The translations under genes and the position numbers were made by a program. From Verrucomicrobiota bacterium (GTDB lineage: Bacteria > Verrucomicrobiota > Verrucomicrobiia > Chthoniobacterales > SZAS-18), in contig JAFEGM010000071.1 in the NCBI GenBank assembly GCA_018240025.1, positions 1 through 50,796 on the forward strand: 50,796 nucleotides of DNA. The letters run 5' to 3'. Positions 50,771-50,796 of the stretch are shown here, in pieces. The notes beneath the pieces were generated by a model. It made no database searches. It worked only from the letters and a program-made list of their open reading frames with translations, and was not told the DNA's origin. Each line of letters starts with the position of its first letter. Within the stretch, counting starts at the first letter, position 1.

Positions 50771-50796
50771 AACACAGTCATCCCATGGCGGGAACG

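Overview
The window looks like a contig from a high-GC, Gram-negative member of the Verrucomicrobiota outside Akkermansia. The evidence is an Akkermansia-type Amuc_1102/1101/1100-like pilus gene row, ADOP-type orphan ABC permeases, a secreted beta-helix protein with the LTPPGAPAPT motif common in this phylum, an M56 peptidase/BlaI pair, a fused MurC-MurB, few clear Shine-Dalgarno sites, and short tandem repeats between genes. The assignment is inference from gene content. No rRNA, tRNA, CRISPR array, insertion sequence or prophage was seen.

Layout. 1-7.5 kb: the 3' part of the housekeeping sigma factor rpoD (with an in-frame TAA near the contig edge), a small winged-helix regulator, a DedA membrane protein, a small charged protein, the overlapping pyrR-pyrB pair, two tiny membrane proteins, a GH13 glucan branching-type enzyme, a pyridoxamine-phosphate-oxidase-fold protein and a GNAT acetyltransferase. 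7.6-15.2 kb: a BlaI repressor and an M56 membrane protease whose C-terminus is HEAT repeats, a cobalamin-riboswitch-like leader before a secreted beta-helix protein, a PLP aminotransferase, and a large unrecognised secreted protein. 15.3-22.6 kb: an ADOP permease, a Tat-exported GH109-type NAD-dependent glycosidase, an iron-sulfur bacterial photolyase and an AI-2E family exporter.

23-34 kb is the type IV pilus-like region: pilC, an unrecognised gene, UDP-glucuronate decarboxylase, an Amuc_1102-like secreted protein, a PilM-PilN fusion (Amuc_1101-like), and an Amuc_1100-like protein. A second ADOP permease and pilT follow on the other strand. No secretin, pilin, PilB or prepilin peptidase lies in the window. 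33.7-40.2 kb: several small secreted proteins, an NYN/OST-HTH protein, a cupin, a gluzincin metallopeptidase, a macro-domain protein and a HerA-like (DUF853) ATPase.

40.3-46.4 kb: an MFS transporter, murG, a TPR/fucosyltransferase-like protein and the MurC-MurB fusion, all on the + strand, part of a cell-wall cluster. 46.4-50.8 kb: an OmpW-type porin, an ECF sigma factor overlapping a four-helix membrane protein (putative anti-sigma), a SnoaL-fold protein, an FAH-family enzyme and a DUF2270 membrane protein.

Two themes cut across the window. First, gene boundaries carry tandem repeats, mostly 7-bp units, with different unit sequences at different sites. Second, several regulatory modules have unusual parts: the M56-HEAT protein, a riboswitch-like leader before a secreted structural protein, and an ECF sigma with an atypical multi-helix partner.
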